Source: Hordeum vulgare subsp. vulgare (lineage: Eukaryota; Streptophyta; Magnoliopsida; Poales; Poaceae). From it: a DNA stretch of 64,000 nt. Of this stretch, positions 47,316 through 59,900 are shown piece by piece (within the stretch, counting starts at the first letter, position 1; each line of letters starts with the position of its first letter). The notes beneath the pieces are model-generated. The model was not told where the DNA came from, did not search any database, and was given only the letters and a program-made list of their open reading frames with translations. The stretch lies in contig NC_058523.1 of the NCBI RefSeq assembly GCF_904849725.1, forward strand, positions 171,784,689 through 171,848,688. Reading direction: 5' to 3'. The translations under genes and the position numbers were made by a program.

Positions 47316-49125
47316 TGTTGGAAATATGCCCTAGAGGCAATAATAAATTAGTTATTATTATATTTCTTAGTTCATGATAATCGTTTATTATCCATGTTAT
47401 AATTGTATTGATTGGAAACACAATACTTGTGTGGATACATAGACAAAACACTGTCCCTAGTAAGCCTCTAGTTGACTAGCTCGTTGATCAAAGATGGTCA
47501 AGGTTTCCTGGCCATAGGCAAGTGTTGTTACTTGATAACGGGATCACATCATTAGGAGAATCATGTGATGGACTAGACCCAAACTAATAGACGTAGCATG
47601 TTGATCGTGTCATTTTGTTGCTACTGTTTTCTGCGTGTCAAGTATTTGTTCCTATGACCATGAGATCATATAACTCACGGACACCGGAGGAATGCTTTGT
47701 GTGTATCAAACGTCGCAACGTAACTGGGTGACTATAAAGATGCTCTACAGGTATCTCCGAAGGTGTTAGTTGAGTTAGTATGGATCAAGACTGGGATTTG
47801 TCACTACGTGTGACGGAGAGGTATCTCAGGGCCCACTCGGTAATACAACATCACACACAAGCCTTGCAAGCAATGTAACTTAGTGTAAGTTGCGGGATCT
47901 TGTATTACGGAACGAGTAAAGAGACTTGCCGGTAAACAAGATTGAAATAGGTATGCGGATACTAACGATCGAATCTCGGGCAAGTAACATACCGAAGGAC
48001 AAAGGGAATGACATACGGGATTATATGAATCCTTGGCACTGAGGTTCAAACGATAAGATCTTCGTAGAATATGTAGGATCCAATATGGGCATCCAGGTCC
48101 CGCTATTGGATATTGACCGAGGAGTCTCTCGGGTCATGTCTACATAGTTCTCGAACCCGCAGGGTCTGCACACTTAAGGTTCGACGTTGTTTTATGCGTA
48201 TTTGAGTTATATCGTTGGTTACCGAATGTTGTTCGGAGTCCCGGATGAGATCACGGACGTCACGAGGGTTTCCGGAATGGTCCGGAAACGAAGATTGATA
48301 TATAGGATGACCTCATTTGGTTACCGGAAGGTTTTCGTGCATTACCGGAAAAGTTTCGGGCTCATCGGTAGTGTACCGGGAGTGCCGGGAGGGGTGCCGG
48401 GGACCATCGGGAGGGGTGTCACGCCCCAAGGGGTCTCATGGGCTATGGGAAGAGATAAACCAGCCCCTAGTGGGCTGGAATAAGTTCCCACTAAGGCCCA
48501 TAAGGTTTGAGAAGGAAAAAACACAAGGTGGAAAGAGTTTCCAAGTGGGAAGGTGGAATCCTACTCCAAGTAGGATTGGAGTAGGAATCCTCCACCTCCA
48601 ATTTCGGCCAAACCTTTAGGTTTTGAGGCTGCCTCCTCCCCTCCCTCCCACCTATATATACGGAGGTTTTAGGGCTGATTTGAGACGACTTTTCCACGGC
48701 AGCCCGACCACATACCTCCACGGTTTTTCCTCTAGATCGCGTTTCTGCGGAGCTCGGGCGGAGCCCTGCTGAGACAACGTCATCACCAACCTCCGGAGCG
48801 CCGTCACGCTGCCGGAGAACTCTTCTACCTCTCTGTCTCTCTTGCTGGATCAAGAAGGCCGAGATCATCGTCGAGCTGTACGTGTGCTGAACGCGGAGGT
48901 GCCGTCCGTTCGGTACTAGATCGTGGGACTGATCGCGGGATTGTTCGCGGGGCGGATCGAGGGACGTGAGGACGTTCCACTACATCAACCGCGTTCACTA
49001 ACGCTTCTGCTGTACGATCTACAAGGGTACGTAGATCACTCATCCCCTCTCGTAGATGGACATCACCATGATAGGTCTTCGTGCGCGTAGGAAAATTTTT
49101 GTTTCCCATGCGACGTTCCCCAACA
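47316..49125 (+). repeat. Copia-D 3' LTR
   Basis: 1810 bp, preceded by the purine tract GTGGGAGAC. TATA box at 48,653-48,660. Same length as the 5' LTR with no gaps. Confidence 0.95.
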
Positions 49126-49934
49126 CTGGCTTGGTTGGACAACATGGTGACTCTGGACAGGCGGTGCTACGAGATGTAGAAGAACGGTGGGATTGGATGG
49201 GCACCGACAAAGGATCAGAGGAACCCATTGAAAGACCATGTTTTGATCATCCGGTCTTCAAACACCCTCAAGTGCGAGGACACACACGGAGGCGATCAAA
49301 TCTTGTGGGGAACGTGTGCAAAACTCTGCAGAGTACTCAAACCTAATCGATTAGTCGTGTCCACGGTCATGGACAACTTGAGCCAAAGGAACTGAAACTA
49401 TCAGGAATTCTCAACATCATTTATTATTGATGTGGGTAATATTGATAACTTGGGTATGAGAACTCGTTGGTGGAACCATCTCATTAACAACCAAGAATGT
49501 AGTAATATTTTGCTTTTAGCCCCTCTCTTGTTGTAGGAGAAAACCTTGCTTTCCGCTAAAAAAACTTATAGCCTCACCTGCCATATATGCATATAGTATA
49601 GATGATATTTTTACCCCTCTCTTTTCTGACTTGCCGGCATATTCAATATGCTGATCTACACGACTGCAATGTCTTATGTTGCAGATACTTTCTTCGACGA
49701 GTAAGAGTACGATTCAGGTTTACAGTCCGCTAACAACCTGCCATTGGTTTGTATTGGGACTCCACTCCCTTTGACTGTTTCCGCTAAGATTTTGAGGTAT
49801 ATATCAATTTAAAGTTATTTACATGTGATTGCAGTTTGATATATACATTGATGTACTGTATGTGTGCCAGCATACTGATCCAGGGATGGCACAGAAACAT
49901 AGAGGCTTGACTCATTTTGAGTCGGGTCGCTACA
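49126..49934 (+). repeat. G2 3' LTR, second segment
   Basis: Resumes at the duplicated CTGGC (49,126-49,130), matches 34,083-34,888 of the 5' LTR, and ends CTACA at 49,934 followed by the duplicated target CTGGG (49,935-49,939). Confidence 0.9.
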
Positions 49935-51050
49935 CTGGGCTCAATACCGCACCTACGCGATGCACTGAAGCTGCTGGTGGCCTCAGAACAACCAGCCGAT
50001 CACCGGAGAGCTACCGGAAACGAGCTCCCGCGGCAGATTTCGTCGGGCTCCGGTGGAATCGGGGCTAGAGCACGGGATCGAAGGGGAAAATGAGGGGGAA
50101 AGCACCCTGGGCTCACGAGAAGTGCAGAGGCGACGAGAGCGGGCTCGGGGACGGTTTGAGGAGAGGGAACGACGGTGGCGAGCTCCGGGGATCCGAGGTT
50201 GAAGACGATGGCGTCACGGCATCGGGTTCTTGGCATCGAGCGGCTAGCTGGAGAGCTTCCGGAGACCACGACGATGCTTTTGCGCAGCTCAGGTGAGAGG
50301 GAGAGGGGCTGGAGCGACGGCGAGCTCAATCTCGGCTCGGGCTCTAATGGCGGTCGAGAGGGGAGAGAGCAGGGGGTGAATGAGGAGGGGGAGAGCACGG
50401 GAGGAGGTCGCGGGAGGCTTATCCCTTCCTTCCAGCGCGAAGCGGCGGCTAGGCAGGCACGCAGGTGCGTGGCCACGCCAGAGGGAGCGGTGGCCACCTC
50501 CTTCTACCGACTGACAGAAGGTAGACGACAGGGGAGGAGCTAGGCCTGGACCAGGTAAGCGTAAGATAACCCTTTTCCTATTTATTTTCTTATACATTTA
50601 CTGTTTTATCTTTTCTGACTTGGTTTAGTTTTATTATTGGCTCCAAACTATTCCTATAATAGTTTGGAACATGCTCGGGTGTTATTTGGAATACTTCCAA
50701 ACACATATAAATTTTTCAACATTTTTGGAATTTTGGATTATTTGAAATCAATTATATAGTTGATTTCAGTAACTTCTAAATTGAAAATAAAATGCCAAAA
50801 GCATTTTGCAAATATATTTCACCCCTGATACTTTGTTTTCAACATTTATCAAAAATGATGAACTTTTCTAATGGCCATTTTAGATTCTTTAATTTGCCAC
50901 CAATTTTGAATTGCTTTTGAATATAGAGGTGCTAGGGTTTACTTTTGTTTTCCTTGCTTTGCTTTTGATTTCATTTCATTTACTTGGATGCAACGTAGAA
51001 GACATGCGCACAAACTTGCTATACTCTATTAGGGATTCAGGGATGTGACA
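49935..51050 (-). repeat. Chromovirus 3' LTR, inner segment
   Basis: Resumes the LTR after G2 and ends at 51,050 (TGTCACATCC in element sense). It matches 59,876-60,996. A GC-rich stretch at 50,040-50,545 gives long ORFs on both strands, an effect of composition and not genes. Confidence 0.9.
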
Positions 51051-52300
51051 ACTCACCTCCGCTCAAAAGAATCTCGTCCCAAGATTCGGAAGTCGTCGGG
51101 AATAGCGCGGGATACTCAAGTCGAAGACGATCATCTCTTTCCCATGTTGCGTCTTTTTCAGAATGATTTGACCATTGAACTTTAAGAAACTTGAGGTTTC
51201 GACGTCGAGTGGTACGCTCGGCTTGATCAAGAATACGAACAGGGTATTCTCGGTATGAAAGGTTATCTTGGAGATCAAGCGTTTCGTGGTCAACTTCGCG
51301 GATAGGAGCCAAAAAGCAATGCCTCAGTTGCGAGACGTGGAATACATCATGAACCTTGGAAAGATTCGAAGGAAGTTCCAACTGGTAGGCAACTTCTCCT
51401 CGTTTGGCAAGAATGCGAAAAGGCCCAATGTAACGAGGAGCCAACTTGCCCTTGATACCAAAACGATGGGTAACCTTCAAAGGTGTAACCCGAAGGTAAG
51501 CCTTCTCGTCAACTTCAAAGGTCACAACCTTATGATGATGATCATATTGGCTCTTTTGACGAGACTAGGCTGTTTTCAACTTTTCACGAATAATGCGAAC
51601 TTGGTCTTCTGCCTCCTGGATCATATCCGGACCAAAGAGTTGCCTCTCTCCGGTTTTTCTGACCAGTTAAGAGGGGTTTGACATCTTCGTCCATAGAGAA
51701 CTTCAAAAGGGGCTTTGCCCAAGCTTGATTGATAACTATTGTTACAAGCAAATTCGGTGAAAGGAAGGCACTTCTCCCAATTCATACCGAACGATATAAC
51801 ACAAGCTCGGAGCATATCTTCTAGGATTTTATTCACTCTTTCTAATTGACCACTTGATTGAGGATGGAAAGCAGCGCTGAAAGATAGGTGAGTCCCCATG
51901 CATTCTAAAAACTCTCCCAGAAGCAAGAAGTTAAGATACTTCCACGGTCTGAGTTAATCTACAGAGGAACACCATGAAGAGACACTATTCGAGAGATATA
52001 TAACCCTGCTAGCTGGCTAGCTGTTATACTCTCACGAACTCGAAGAAATGAGCTACTTTGGAAAGACGGTCAATGACCACAAAGATAGCATTATTTCCTT
52101 TCTTGGTCTTGGGAAATCCAGTGACGAAATCCATACTGACTTCATCCCATTTCCATTCAGGAATAGCTAAAGGTTGAAGGGTGCTAGCAGGCCTTTGATG
52201 TTCTGCCTTAACTCGACGACAAACGTCGTAGTTAGCAACGAACTCAGCAATTTCTCTCTTCATCCTAGTCCACCAAAACATCTGGCGTAGGTCCTAATAC
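51037..52300 (-). pseudogene. pol: Chromovirus integrase and chromodomain (broken pol, 3' part)
   Basis: Frame pieces 52,281-52,024, 51,926-51,621 and 51,525-51,037. The zinc-binding part has lost a Cys (YDVC where CxxC is expected), followed by the core with MDFVTGFP (first Asp), NSDRGS in another frame (second Asp) and the GQLERVN Glu. The last piece has the GPF..VAYQLELP..KVHDVFHVSQLR stretch and a chromodomain (PVRILDQ, KVQWSNHS, ATWERDDRL). Chromodomains bias integration to certain chromatin. The stop codon lies inside the 3' LTR, so the polypurine tract at 51,051-51,063 is itself coding. Confidence 0.88.
51051..51063 (-). other. Chromovirus polypurine tract
   Basis: In element sense AGCGGAGGTGAGT directly before the 3' LTR. 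It overlaps the end of the pol frame. Confidence 0.7.
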
Positions 52301-54503
52301 ATCTTAGTACTGCCACAGACGTTTGCTCTTAGGAACCACTAGACGGTTCTGAAAGAACACGACACCTTGCTCATTGATAGAGAAATCCCTAGCGTTTCCG
52401 CTAGCAATATTCTCCTTGATCCGGGATATACCCTTATCATATGTCTGCACGGCTATGATTTGATCCCCAAGAGTAGGTTTCACCACCATGTTAGAAAGGA
52501 ATCCTTGAGGAACAATGTGAAGGTTTAACTTCCAAAATTCCTCATAGAGATGTGGTTGACCTCGTTTTAACATCAAATTGTTACAATAAGATTTGCGACT
52601 TAGTGCATCATCCATAAACATTGGCCTTCCCCGGGGTGTAAGTTATCCCTAAGTCATAATCTGTGATCAACTCAACCAACCGTATTTGCCCGAGATTCAA
52701 ATCCGGCTGGGTGAAGATATATTTCAAACTTTAGTGATCAGTGAATATTTCACAACGATTACCAAGAAGGTAATGTCGCCAGGTTTTAAGTGAATGGACT
52801 ATTGTTGCAAGCTCGAGATCATGTGTGGGATAATTATTCTCATGTGGATGCAACTGTCGAGATGCGTATGCAATCACATGATGATCCTGCATGAGAACGC
52901 AACCTAATCCTTGTCGCGAGGCGTCGCAATAGATAACGAAGTCCTTAGAAAAATCTGGTGGTACCAACACAGGTGCGGAAGTTAGGCGTCTTTTCAGTTC
53001 CTGAAAACTATGCTCACACTGTGGTGTCCACTCGAAATTTTTATCATTCTTGAGGACTTCAATTAGAGGTTTTGCAACCTTGGAGAAATTCTCAACAAAG
53101 CGGCAACAATAGCTCGCTAGACCAAGAAAACTCCTAACTTGCTTAACCGATTCAGGTTGAGTCCAATCAAGGACGGCTTGAACTCTCTCGTGATTGACAA
53201 GAATACCCTTACCAGAGATTACGTGGCCTAGATACGTCACTTCTGGTAACCAAAATTCACATTTTGAAAACTTGGCATAAAGGCGATGCTCTCGAAGTTT
53301 CATCAATACCAGCCTTAGATGCTCGGCATGTTCTTGTTCGTTCTTCGAGTAGATGGGAATATCATCGAGGTATACCACGACGAATTTATCCAAATTCTCC
53401 ATGAAGATTGAATTCATCAAGCGAGAGAAGGTGGCTGGGGCATTTGTTAAACCGAAGGACATGACTGTGTACTCGTATTGGCCATAACGAGTGACAAAAG
53501 CCGTTTTTGGAATGTCCCTGTTCTTTATCTTGATTTGATGGTAACCCAACCTCAAATCCATTTTGGAGAAGACCGAGGATCCGGCAAGATGATCATACAG
53601 GTCGTTGATCATGGGGAGCGGATACTTGTTCTTTATGGTGACCAGGTTAACTGGTCGATAATCTACAACCATCCGATCCGTTCCATCTTTCTTCTTGACG
53701 AAGAGGACGGTACAAGCCCAAGGAGAAGAGCTAGGACGAATGAAACCTTTATCCAAAGACTCATCTAGTTGCTTGTTAAGTTCGGCTAGATCCAGGGGTG
53801 CCATCTTATAAGGTCTTCTGGCTATTGGAACAGTTCCCGGAACAAGGTCTATCACAAACTCTACATCCCTGTAAGGTGGAATTCCTGGCAGTTCTTCTGG
53901 AAAAACATCCGGGAAGTCACAGACTACCAGAATGTCTTCAAGTTCTGGAAGAGGATTGGCATTGAGGGAATAGAGTTGGCATTTGGCAACTGGAGTAGAG
54001 ACACTAACTATCTCACCCGAGGGATGGGTAAGCTGAACATTTCTAGAATGAGTATCAATCTTGGCATAACGAGCTGACATCCAGTCCATACCCAAGAAGA
54101 TATTGATATCGGAAGATTTCAGGGCTATCAAAGATGCTAGAAAAACTAGCCTGTCTACTTGGATTTCATTGTCATAGGTTATCCTGGAGGTTTTCCACTT
54201 ACTACCAGGGGTTTGGACAACCAATGGGATTGACATATCACAAAAGGACATGTTATGCAACTGTGCATAACTTTCTGAAATGAAGGAATGAGATGACCCA
54301 GTGTCAAAAAGAACAGACGCTGGGTGATGATTAACAAGGAGCGTACCCAATATGACGTCGGGATCCTGTGCAGCTTCTTCTGCTGAAACGTAGTTCACGC
54401 GGCCATGTGCAGGAGTTGGCTTCGCCTTGCCGAACGGACTTTCCAGGTTGCTTGGCACCCATATTCTGAGGACACTCTCGTGAGTAGTGCCCTGGTTCTC
54501 CAC
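52301..54503 (-). pseudogene. pol: Chromovirus protease, RT and RNase H (broken pol, 5' part)
   Basis: A 590-codon open stretch (54,503-52,731) is the longest in the window. It has protease [14 protein letters not shown] with [12 protein letters not shown] and an intact YLDD catalytic box ([14 protein letters not shown]), and RNase H with CDASRQGLG and [10 protein letters not shown], ending after the second RNase H part at FTDH followed by a stop. The reading resumes (SLKYIFTQ), passes a second interruption and continues 52,621-52,304 to the integrase zinc region. RT and RNase H residues are kept to this stop, so loss of function is due to a few recent changes. Confidence 0.93.
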
Positions 54504-55452
54504 ACTTGTAGCAGATCACCTGATTGGCACATGGTGCAACATTGCTAGCTGGACCACCATAGGTCTTTGCTGGAGGGTTGGTCTGATTCGCCTGAGGCGC
54601 CACATAGGATGGCGTCGGGTATATCTTGGCGGCAGAGAACTATTTGGTACCCACAGCCTGCGTTTTGGAAACGCAGAACCAGATGAGGAGCCAGAGTCAC
54701 GGGAGTGCTTCTTCGTGGCTTCATAATCGGTATGACCAGTCTCGGCAGTGATCGCCTTGTTGACAAGAGCTTGAAAGCTTGTACATTCGTGGAGGCGCAG
54801 GTCACGACGAAGTTCACGACTCAGACCCTTGCGGAATCTTGCTTGCTTCTTGGCATCAGTTGACACCTCTTTAGTTGCATAGGGAGCGAGATTACCGAAC
54901 TCGCGGCTATAAGCATCCACGGTCAACTTTCCCCGTGTGAAGGCACATAATTCCTCTCTTACGGTCCATCAGACCCTCTGGAATATGGTGCAGATGGAAG
55001 GCTACACTAAAGTCTGCCCATGTGGCTGCTGGTCCGGCAGGACGCATAGCTTCAAAGTTCTCCCACCATAGATTGGCGGGTCCTTCCAGAAAGTGCGTTG
55101 CAAAGGTCACCTTGTCGGCCTCAGAAACATTGGTAGAGCGAATCTTGCACGATATACTGCACAACCAGTCATCAGCGTCGAGAGGATCAACGGAGTGATG
55201 GAACTTCGGAGGATTCAGCTTCATGAAGTCATTGAGGGACACTGCATCATTCCTTGGCTGACGGGCTGTATTTTGCTCAATACGCTCTAGCAGACGGTTG
55301 GTCTCTCTTTTGTTTCTTTCCGCCTCAAGCATAACTTCCGCCAGAGAAGCCGGGTGAGGCAGTTCCTCCTGCGATGCTTGACTACCTTCTCCCTGCTCAT
55401 GGGCAGGGGCACGGTTCAACCTGGTGAACACGATCCTCGCAAACAAACTCAC
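54331..55452 (-). pseudogene. gag: Chromovirus gag (broken)
   Basis: Three overlapping pieces in different frames: 55,452-54,907 (LNDFMKLNPPKFHHSVDPLDADDWL and LEGPANLWWENF, the gag capsid-like domain), 54,926-54,516 (LTVDAYSREFGNLAPYA) and 54,603-54,331 with the CCHC knuckle [14 protein letters not shown]. Each junction is a frameshift. Gag would form the particle and bind RNA. The true start is uncertain because the first piece opens with a GTG context; an upstream or internal ATG is possible. Confidence 0.9.
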
Positions 55453-55720
55453 AAGTTAGACTAATATCAACATCAATACTAGCTATGGATTAAGAATGCA
55501 CTGAACACATGGAATGCGGAAATGAACATCCAGACAACATGGTAACAAGAACCTACATAGTTCAATACTACCTCAACCCGAAGAGCAAACTACTGAAAAG
55601 ATGATACTACTCATCAGAGGCTTTCCAAGCTTCCTATACATTATTTATCTATGCCTCCGGAATTCATCTCACGACACAAGCATACTCCACAAGACACACA
55701 GGACTGTGGAAGTACAGTTA

Positions 55721-56521
55721 CTACCATACTACTCTTCCCCTCACGGGTTCAGGCATCCGCATAAAACATCTCATAAAGGTTGCCTCCATGGCCTGGGAGC
55801 TCACCTGCAGATTAGGAAATACTCGAGCCTCCAACCCGTGGGAACCGTAAGGACACGGGTGTGGCCTTGGTCCCCTGACTGGTGGTAGTAGAGGTCCCCG
55901 AAGAGGGGTGACTCCTCCTATAGCACGCCAGTCAACATGAGCTGGAAGATGGGTCCTAACAGGGTTCAGCATCTCCATATCTCCATACCCTGTCTGGACT
56001 ATAGGTGCCAGCTGTGTCAAAGCCGTCCACAGACGGGCACGTGTAGCATAAAGCTCCATACGAAGGGCACGAGCATCTCTATCTCTATTCTCTAACATCT
56101 CAGTGGTGGACTGCATCAGTGAATCCTCCATAGAGGAATCAAAGTAGAGCCCACTGAGGTATCCTTATTCTCCTAGCCAAGAGGCGGGAACATAGAAGAA
56201 CTCCGAGTTCTGCAGCAGTACATGTCTGGCCCTCATAATGGTCAACATTGAATAGGCAACATCTTGTACTGCCATGTCAACAGTAACCCCCAATCGATAA
56301 GACCAATGGATCGACTCCTCAGCTCGAGGGTAATCTGGGAATACCCTAATAGTGCACATGTACCGACTCTAGTTAAAATCCCGGTACTGCTCCTCCACTG
56401 TATACTCTGGGTACCAGCGGTAACCGGCTACTGACATCATCCTGACTAGCATGGCCGTGTGACCCGGCACATCAATGCACCTGGTCTGACGGACCACTTG
56501 ACGAGAAGAACGGCCAGACAT
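55721..56521 (-). pseudogene. Extra ORF upstream of gag in the chromovirus (two nonsense codons)
   Basis: From ATG 56,519-56,521 (MSGRSSRQ) one frame of 266 codons runs to 55,721, broken only by TAG at codon 51 (56,369-56,371) and TAA at codon 119 (56,165-56,167). Layout: basic start, YRWYPEYTVEEQ, a beta-like CTIRVFPDYP, GVTVDMAVQDVAYSMLTIM (helical), then an Arg-rich coiled helix (NRDRDARALRMEL) and a Pro-rich tail. I do not recognise the family. It lies between the PBS and gag, where a few plant retroelements carry an additional ORF. Preservation over 266 codons suggests it was once a real protein. Confidence 0.6.
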
Positions 56522-56946
56522 ATGAAAATAGAGAGTAATGCAAAGGCATTAGAGCTTTGGAGACAAAGTTGGGCAGCATAACGGCTGTAAATGCTCAAAA
56601 ACAATTTGAGACAACCCACAAAGATAGGATAGCATAACCACTCAACTATCAAGTTCAATTCCATGGTCATCAGAACTTACTTTATTTCACTTGGAATAAA
56701 AGAAAGCCGGAGTAACTCTCGACTCGTTGTCCTACAATCTACCGATCAATAATACACGATCCTGGAAGAAAGATAAGTAACCTAGTTCAATCCCCGCAGA
56801 AAAGACGAGGATGACCATAATAGAATGACTTGAGAAGAGAAGCAAGAATCTTAAGTTCCCTTCCACAAATAATTATCTTATATATAACTAGAGCAATTCT
56901 AGACTCAACTTCGACCAATTTGGCTTGGTAATCCTACAATCAGTCA
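56522..56946 (-). other. Chromovirus leader
   Basis: Untranslated stretch between the PBS and the extra ORF. Nothing recognised. Confidence 0.5.
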
Positions 56947-56960
56947 GGCTCAGATACCAA
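56947..56960 (-). other. Chromovirus primer binding site
   Basis: In element sense TTGGTATCTGAGCC, three bases after the 5' LTR. It is close to the initiator tRNA-Met site, with one difference (CTGAG for CAGAG). Confidence 0.75.
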
Positions 56961-56963
56961 CGC

Positions 56964-59900
56964 TGTCGGGACCCCGATCCTAAGCCACAGGAATCCAGCC
57001 TGTAACACATTGCATCCCTTTGCGGTCTCACGCACAGTTAACCCCACGGCTGCTGCTTTACCTTAGCCGGGACCGTTTGCGCCTTTTGAGTCGTGTATGC
57101 AATTGTGTCGCTAGCAATCTGATGTCAAAGAACCCGGGTCGACATGTCTAGTCTTAAACGCAAGTGGCAGTACCGTACATGGACAGGCATACATGACCCA
57201 GCAAAGTAGGTGTCGGTCATCAGCGTCGTGTAGACGAGTCATAGAAAGCTAAAAGGACTCCATTACACCGCATGACATTTCCCCAAAGGGACATACACAA
57301 CAGCTAAGAAGGACACATGCCGGTCAACCAATGTGTCCGGAGCAGTAGCGAACTACCATGGCTCGGTGGAAACACAAAGGGGCATTTCCCTGTAAGGAGT
57401 GCTACTAAGGCATACAACTAGGTGTTCAAACCCCATACATATCAAGTACAACACACGTACACATGGCATACCCGATATGCATAGATACATCGATGGCATC
57501 ACAACATAACCATAAACATACAAACTTTATTTAGAAGGCTCGGAAGAGCCTCACACATAATATTACACAGATAGGGGTCTCATGACCCATCATCACAAGT
57601 CAATCAAACAAGTCTTACAAGCCAGCGGAAGATTAAAACTGTCTAAGTACAGACAGATGGAAAGATAAAAGGCACATGGCCTTAGTATCTACAGACCCAA
57701 CCTAGGGCCAGATCGTAGCTGGGACACCAGCTACTCGTCATCATCAACGTCTAGATAGAAGCCACCATTAGGGTCATTAACATCCTCTGCAACAATTTAT
57801 TAAGCAAACATGAGTACAAAAGTACTCAGCAAGACTTTAGAACAAATCTAACTACTGATGCAATGTATCAACAAGGGGTTGTGGGGTTTCATGCAGAAAG
57901 CCAACTTTGACTCTTGGCTAGACAAAACTACTTTTTAAAATAGTTTTGACAACTTTGTTTTCTCGCACACGAGTCCACTAACTCCACAACAATACACCAT
58001 CATGGAATCATTCCTGTCTTCCCCCGGAAATACAATCCACAACACTCACACTTATCTTGATACTTTTATGAGTAGCCATTAAAGTTATCTATGAACAACA
58101 TATGTTTCCAAGTAGTCCATATCCGCGGACGCGACTATTCGAATAGATCATAACCCTGCAGGGGTGTACTTCTTCACACACGCTTTCCCCACTTATCGCT
58201 ATGTGCACATCATGCACCTCAGCAACCTTCAAGCGGAAGCCCAGCGAGGGAGTCGACTAAGACCGTTAAGTACGCTAATACCTTGTCCAGGTTTATCGCT
58301 TATTTGAGAGTAACCCGCATGGAAGTCCGGTCGAGGTTTCCGCCACGGCCCCAAACGATGTGCGCAGGGTTCCCAAGCCCACCATCCGGGTGCCACTTGG
58401 TACACCGTGCCACTGCCTACCACATCATAGCCCACCTCTAAGGTCAGCACTATGCACGACCTCCAACATGACTATAAACACCAGAAACTACATGCAACTC
58501 CTCGACCGAGTACTAGGCGATTAATAAGTCGAGAGGGTCAATTATGTATCCCAACGTGTGGTAGTATCTAGTCTTGGATTACATACACGGAACTCAGTTT
58601 CTAAGGACGGTTCCAATGAAACAACCCGCCATGTACTTCTACATAGCCTTTCACCGGTACCTTTACCAAATGAGGTTCAACACACAACCTTTATTAGTAG
58701 AACACATTCTCACGATCCTGTTCATCACCCAGATGACAGACCAAACACAACTCTAAGCATAGCATGCATAGCAGGATAAGACACGTCATGGCTCAAGCAT
58801 CTACTAGTTATGCTAGGTTGCAAGGTTTAGCTAATTACTGTGACAAAGACAGGTCATGCAAAGGAATGGGTTCAACTAACGTGGTAAAAGCATTTGAAGC
58901 ATTTTGACCTAATGCAATAAATAAGAGCAGGAGCAACAACATGGGATTTATCGGGGTGATCAAAATTGTTGCTTGCCTTGTTGCTCAACAGAGGGGTGAT
59001 ACCCGTCAGTCAGATAATCAGTCGTATCCGGTGGGACAGGGCCTACCGAATAACAACATACCGTTAATAAAAATCATATGCAACAATCATGATGCATGAA
59101 CATGGCATGAAATGAAGGGTGCTATGATTCAATGTGGTTGGTGAAACCTTAGTTTGCATGTGGATTGATATCCAAATTCAAATATCATTTGAAATGGCAT
59201 ATTTATCTTAATCATTTAATTGATTTGACGTGATGTTGTTTCATAACTTTGTTTTTGATGCATGAAAATATCACCATTGTGTTCATTGAATTTTTCTGAT
59301 CTATTTGCATATATTATTTGTCTGATTTGGAGTTATTATCAATTTTCTATGAATTTCTAAAGTTTTGCAATTATTGTGGAATTATTTTAAAATCAGAATT
59401 GGACTTATTCCATCAGCATGACATCCGCAGGTCAGCTGACCGTTTGAAAGTCAATGACTGTGGCCAGTTTTAGATTAAGTTTAAACTTAAATAGTTATTT
59501 AACAGAGCTGGACCCACATGTTAGTGGCTATTTAACTTCTAATATAATTTTTATTTTTATTTTGACTAAACTTAATTAGTCAGGGGGCTGGCCCCACTTG
59601 TAGAGACTCACGGGAGTCAACCCCACCGGCGATGGGGTCAAACCCACCGGTGGCGAGGCTCCGGCGACCACAACAATGGCGAAGGGCCTCGGGTTTGCTA
59701 TTCCGGTGACCAAACGCACGACGGAGGGCACCGGACGATCGGCCGCTCGATCGCAGATCCATTTTTGCTATGCACAGGGGCTGAAACGACCGGAGATGAC
59801 GTCGGCGACGACCTCGGCGGCTGCCGGAGCTCGGGCATCATCGGGATGACAACTACGGGGCCTATCACGCAGGGGGCTGGGCTCATACCGCACCTACGCG

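Larger units (their letters stand above)
40537..49125 (+). mobile_element. Copia-D: complete Angela-type element, LTRs nearly identical, coding region dead
   Basis: Both LTRs are 1810 bp (40,537-42,346 and 47,316-49,125), separated by 6779 bp with no indel between them. I count about 13 substitutions, about 99.3 percent identity. The target duplication CTGGC (40,532-40,536 and 49,126-49,130) is exact. The internal region (42,347-47,315) has gag-pol sequence with stops in every frame. By LTR identity it is the youngest insertion with both LTRs in the window, yet its coding part is as decayed as the older Copia-B and Copia-C. It must have been mobilised by another element's proteins. Confidence 0.93.
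31661..49934 (+). mobile_element. G2: gag-only non-autonomous Gypsy-like element with nested Copia-D
   Basis: Two LTRs (31,661-34,888; 38,395-40,536 plus 49,131-49,934) of about 3 kb start TGTAACATC and end CTACA or CTATA. They flank a 3.5 kb internal region with a tRNA-Met PBS. Flanking duplication is CTCGG/CTGGG with one change. The internal region encodes a zinc-knuckle gag and a second small ORF, but no protease, RT, RNase H or integrase, so it must rely on another element's enzymes. Its LTR start and the GAGGACGAGATTC stretch near the 3' end suggest Ty3-gypsy affinity. Confidence 0.85.

Noticed and set aside
50540..50570. CCAGGTAAGCGT splice-donor-like site after a GC-rich stretch on the plus strand, also near 60,498
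   Set aside because: The element is oriented on the minus strand, so this would be antisense. Treated as chance.
50000..50600. ORFs of 100-165 codons on both strands, repeated near 59,940-60,490
   Set aside because: They lie in the GC-rich part of the chromovirus LTR, differ in length between the two LTR copies and have no recognisable domain.
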